DNA of 14,277 bases from Candidatus Multiplicimicrobium inquinatum (GTDB taxonomy: Bacteria; Omnitrophota; Omnitrophia; Omnitrophales; Aquincolibacteriaceae). Below, one piece after another: positions 13,771 through 14,277 of the stretch (positions are counted from its first letter, which is position 1; every line of letters starts with the position of its first letter). The notes below the pieces were generated by a model. The model had not been told where the DNA came from. It did no database searches and saw nothing but the letters and a program-made list of their open reading frames with translations. The stretch covers positions 1-14,277 of the forward strand of contig DDUN01000019.1 of NCBI GenBank assembly GCA_002344825.1, written 5' to 3'. Position numbers and translations under genes: made by a program.

Positions 13771-14277
13771 ATGAAACTCAAAAAACTCACCATTCTAGGT
13801 TTTAAATCCTTTGCGGATAAAACCGAAATTCTTTTTGATGAGGGCGTGACATGTGTTGTCGGTCCGAACGGCTGCGGCAAAAGTAATATCTCTGATTCCA
13901 TTCGCTGGGTGCTTGGTGAGCGCAGTCCCAAAATGTTGCGCGGCGCCTCCATGGAAGATGTTATTTTTAACGGCACTGAATATCGTAAGCCCCTCAATTT
14001 TGCTGAAGTTTCTCTCACGATTGATAATACTGATAAGACGCTTCCACTTGAATACGCGGAAGTAACTATTACAAGACGTTTACACCGCAATGGTGACAGC
14101 GAATATCTTATAAATAAAACTTCGTGCCGCCTGAAGGATATTCAGGATTTAATTTTAGATACAGGTATTGGAACGCGCCAATATTCCATGATTGAGCAGG
14201 GGAAAATTGATCACCTGCTTCGTGCCGAACCCGAAGAACGCAGAGCCTTAATCGAAGAGGCGGCGGGGATCGCAAAG
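13771..14277 (+). CDS. smc: Chromosome segregation protein SMC, N-terminal part (3' end outside window)
   Basis: SMC is the ATPase of the bacterial condensin-like complex with ScpA and ScpB, which compacts and helps segregate the chromosome. The 169 codons seen run unbroken to the right edge. They show the N-terminal head: MKLKKLTILGFKSFADKT, Walker A GPNGCGKSN (31-39), the ISDSIRWVLGE segment with Q-loop region to follow, MLRGASMEDVIFNGT, the GIGTRQYSMIEQGKID stretch and the start of the coiled-coil entry EERRALIEEAAGIAK. These are canonical SMC features and set it apart from RecN or RecF. Start choice is forced by the conserved beginning. There is no ribosome site, and a TAGAAT box lies six bases upstream. 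Many bacteria have rnc beside smc; here fabF is adjacent and rnc is absent from the gap. Confidence 0.96.
   Translation, partial: MKLKKLTILGFKSFADKTEILFDEGVTCVVGPNGCGKSNISDSIRWVLGERSPKMLRGASMEDVIFNGTEYRKPLNFAEVSLTIDNTDKTLPLEYAEVTITRRLHRNGDSEYLINKTSCRLKDIQDLILDTGIGTRQYSMIEQGKIDHLLRAEPEERRALIEEAAGIAK

Overview
The window is a bacterial chromosomal segment in which every supported gene reads left to right. It carries housekeeping genes for glycolysis, protein export, DNA repair, ribosome biogenesis, coenzyme A synthesis, type II fatty acid synthesis and chromosome condensation. There are no tRNA or rRNA genes, phage genes, transposases or CRISPR arrays. Base composition is moderate and even by eye, and no block looks recently imported. 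The gene content does not name a species. The combination of a long glycosomal-type GAPDH, a PGK with an insertion near residues 66-95, and the gene order gap-pgk-tpiA-secG-recG-rsmD-coaD-DUF177-rpmF-plsX-fab-smc suggests an uncultivated Gram-negative lineage, possibly Omnitrophota or another PVC-related group. That assignment is inference and was not tested.

Layout: (1) 1-484 is the 3' end of a GT4-type glycosyltransferase. (2) 485-614 is an intergenic region with a full-consensus sigma-70-type promoter. (3) 615-4354 is a glycolytic operon, gap-pgk-tpiA, with secG overlapping tpiA by four bases; it ends in an intrinsic terminator (4363-4387) whose U tract touches the ATG of recG. (4) 4388-8014 holds recG, rsmD, coaD (overlapping rsmD) and a DUF177/YceD gene. 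(5) 8074-13669 is rpmF-plsX-fabH-fabD-fabG-acpP-fabF, the same order as in Escherichia coli. A strong intrinsic terminator sits between acpP and fabF. (6) 13771-14277 is the start of smc, cut by the window edge, with a possible leaderless start.

The genes form a coherent growth module. Lower glycolysis makes triose phosphates and ATP. CoaD makes dephospho-CoA, the precursor of the CoA in acyl-CoA substrates and the source of the ACP prosthetic group. FabD, FabH, FabG and FabF with ACP build acyl chains, and PlsX passes them to phospholipid synthesis. RsmD and L32 serve the ribosome.

The most unusual observation is a family of short hairpin repeats, at least six copies, not explained by the genes. 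Each copy has a conserved TC step, an inner stem opening with TG and closing with CA, and a three-base loop. Stem bases change between copies in a compensating way. Four copies lie between genes, one of them inverted. Two copies lie in frame at the very ends of pgk and fabD, where they encode related C-terminal tails of the form SAxSxQPxV. Other points of interest are a GAPDH that resembles kinetoplastid glycosomal GAPDH, an Asp in place of the usual Arg in the PGK HLGRP motif, a perfect 22-base palindrome inside secG, and intrinsic terminators placed inside gene clusters.
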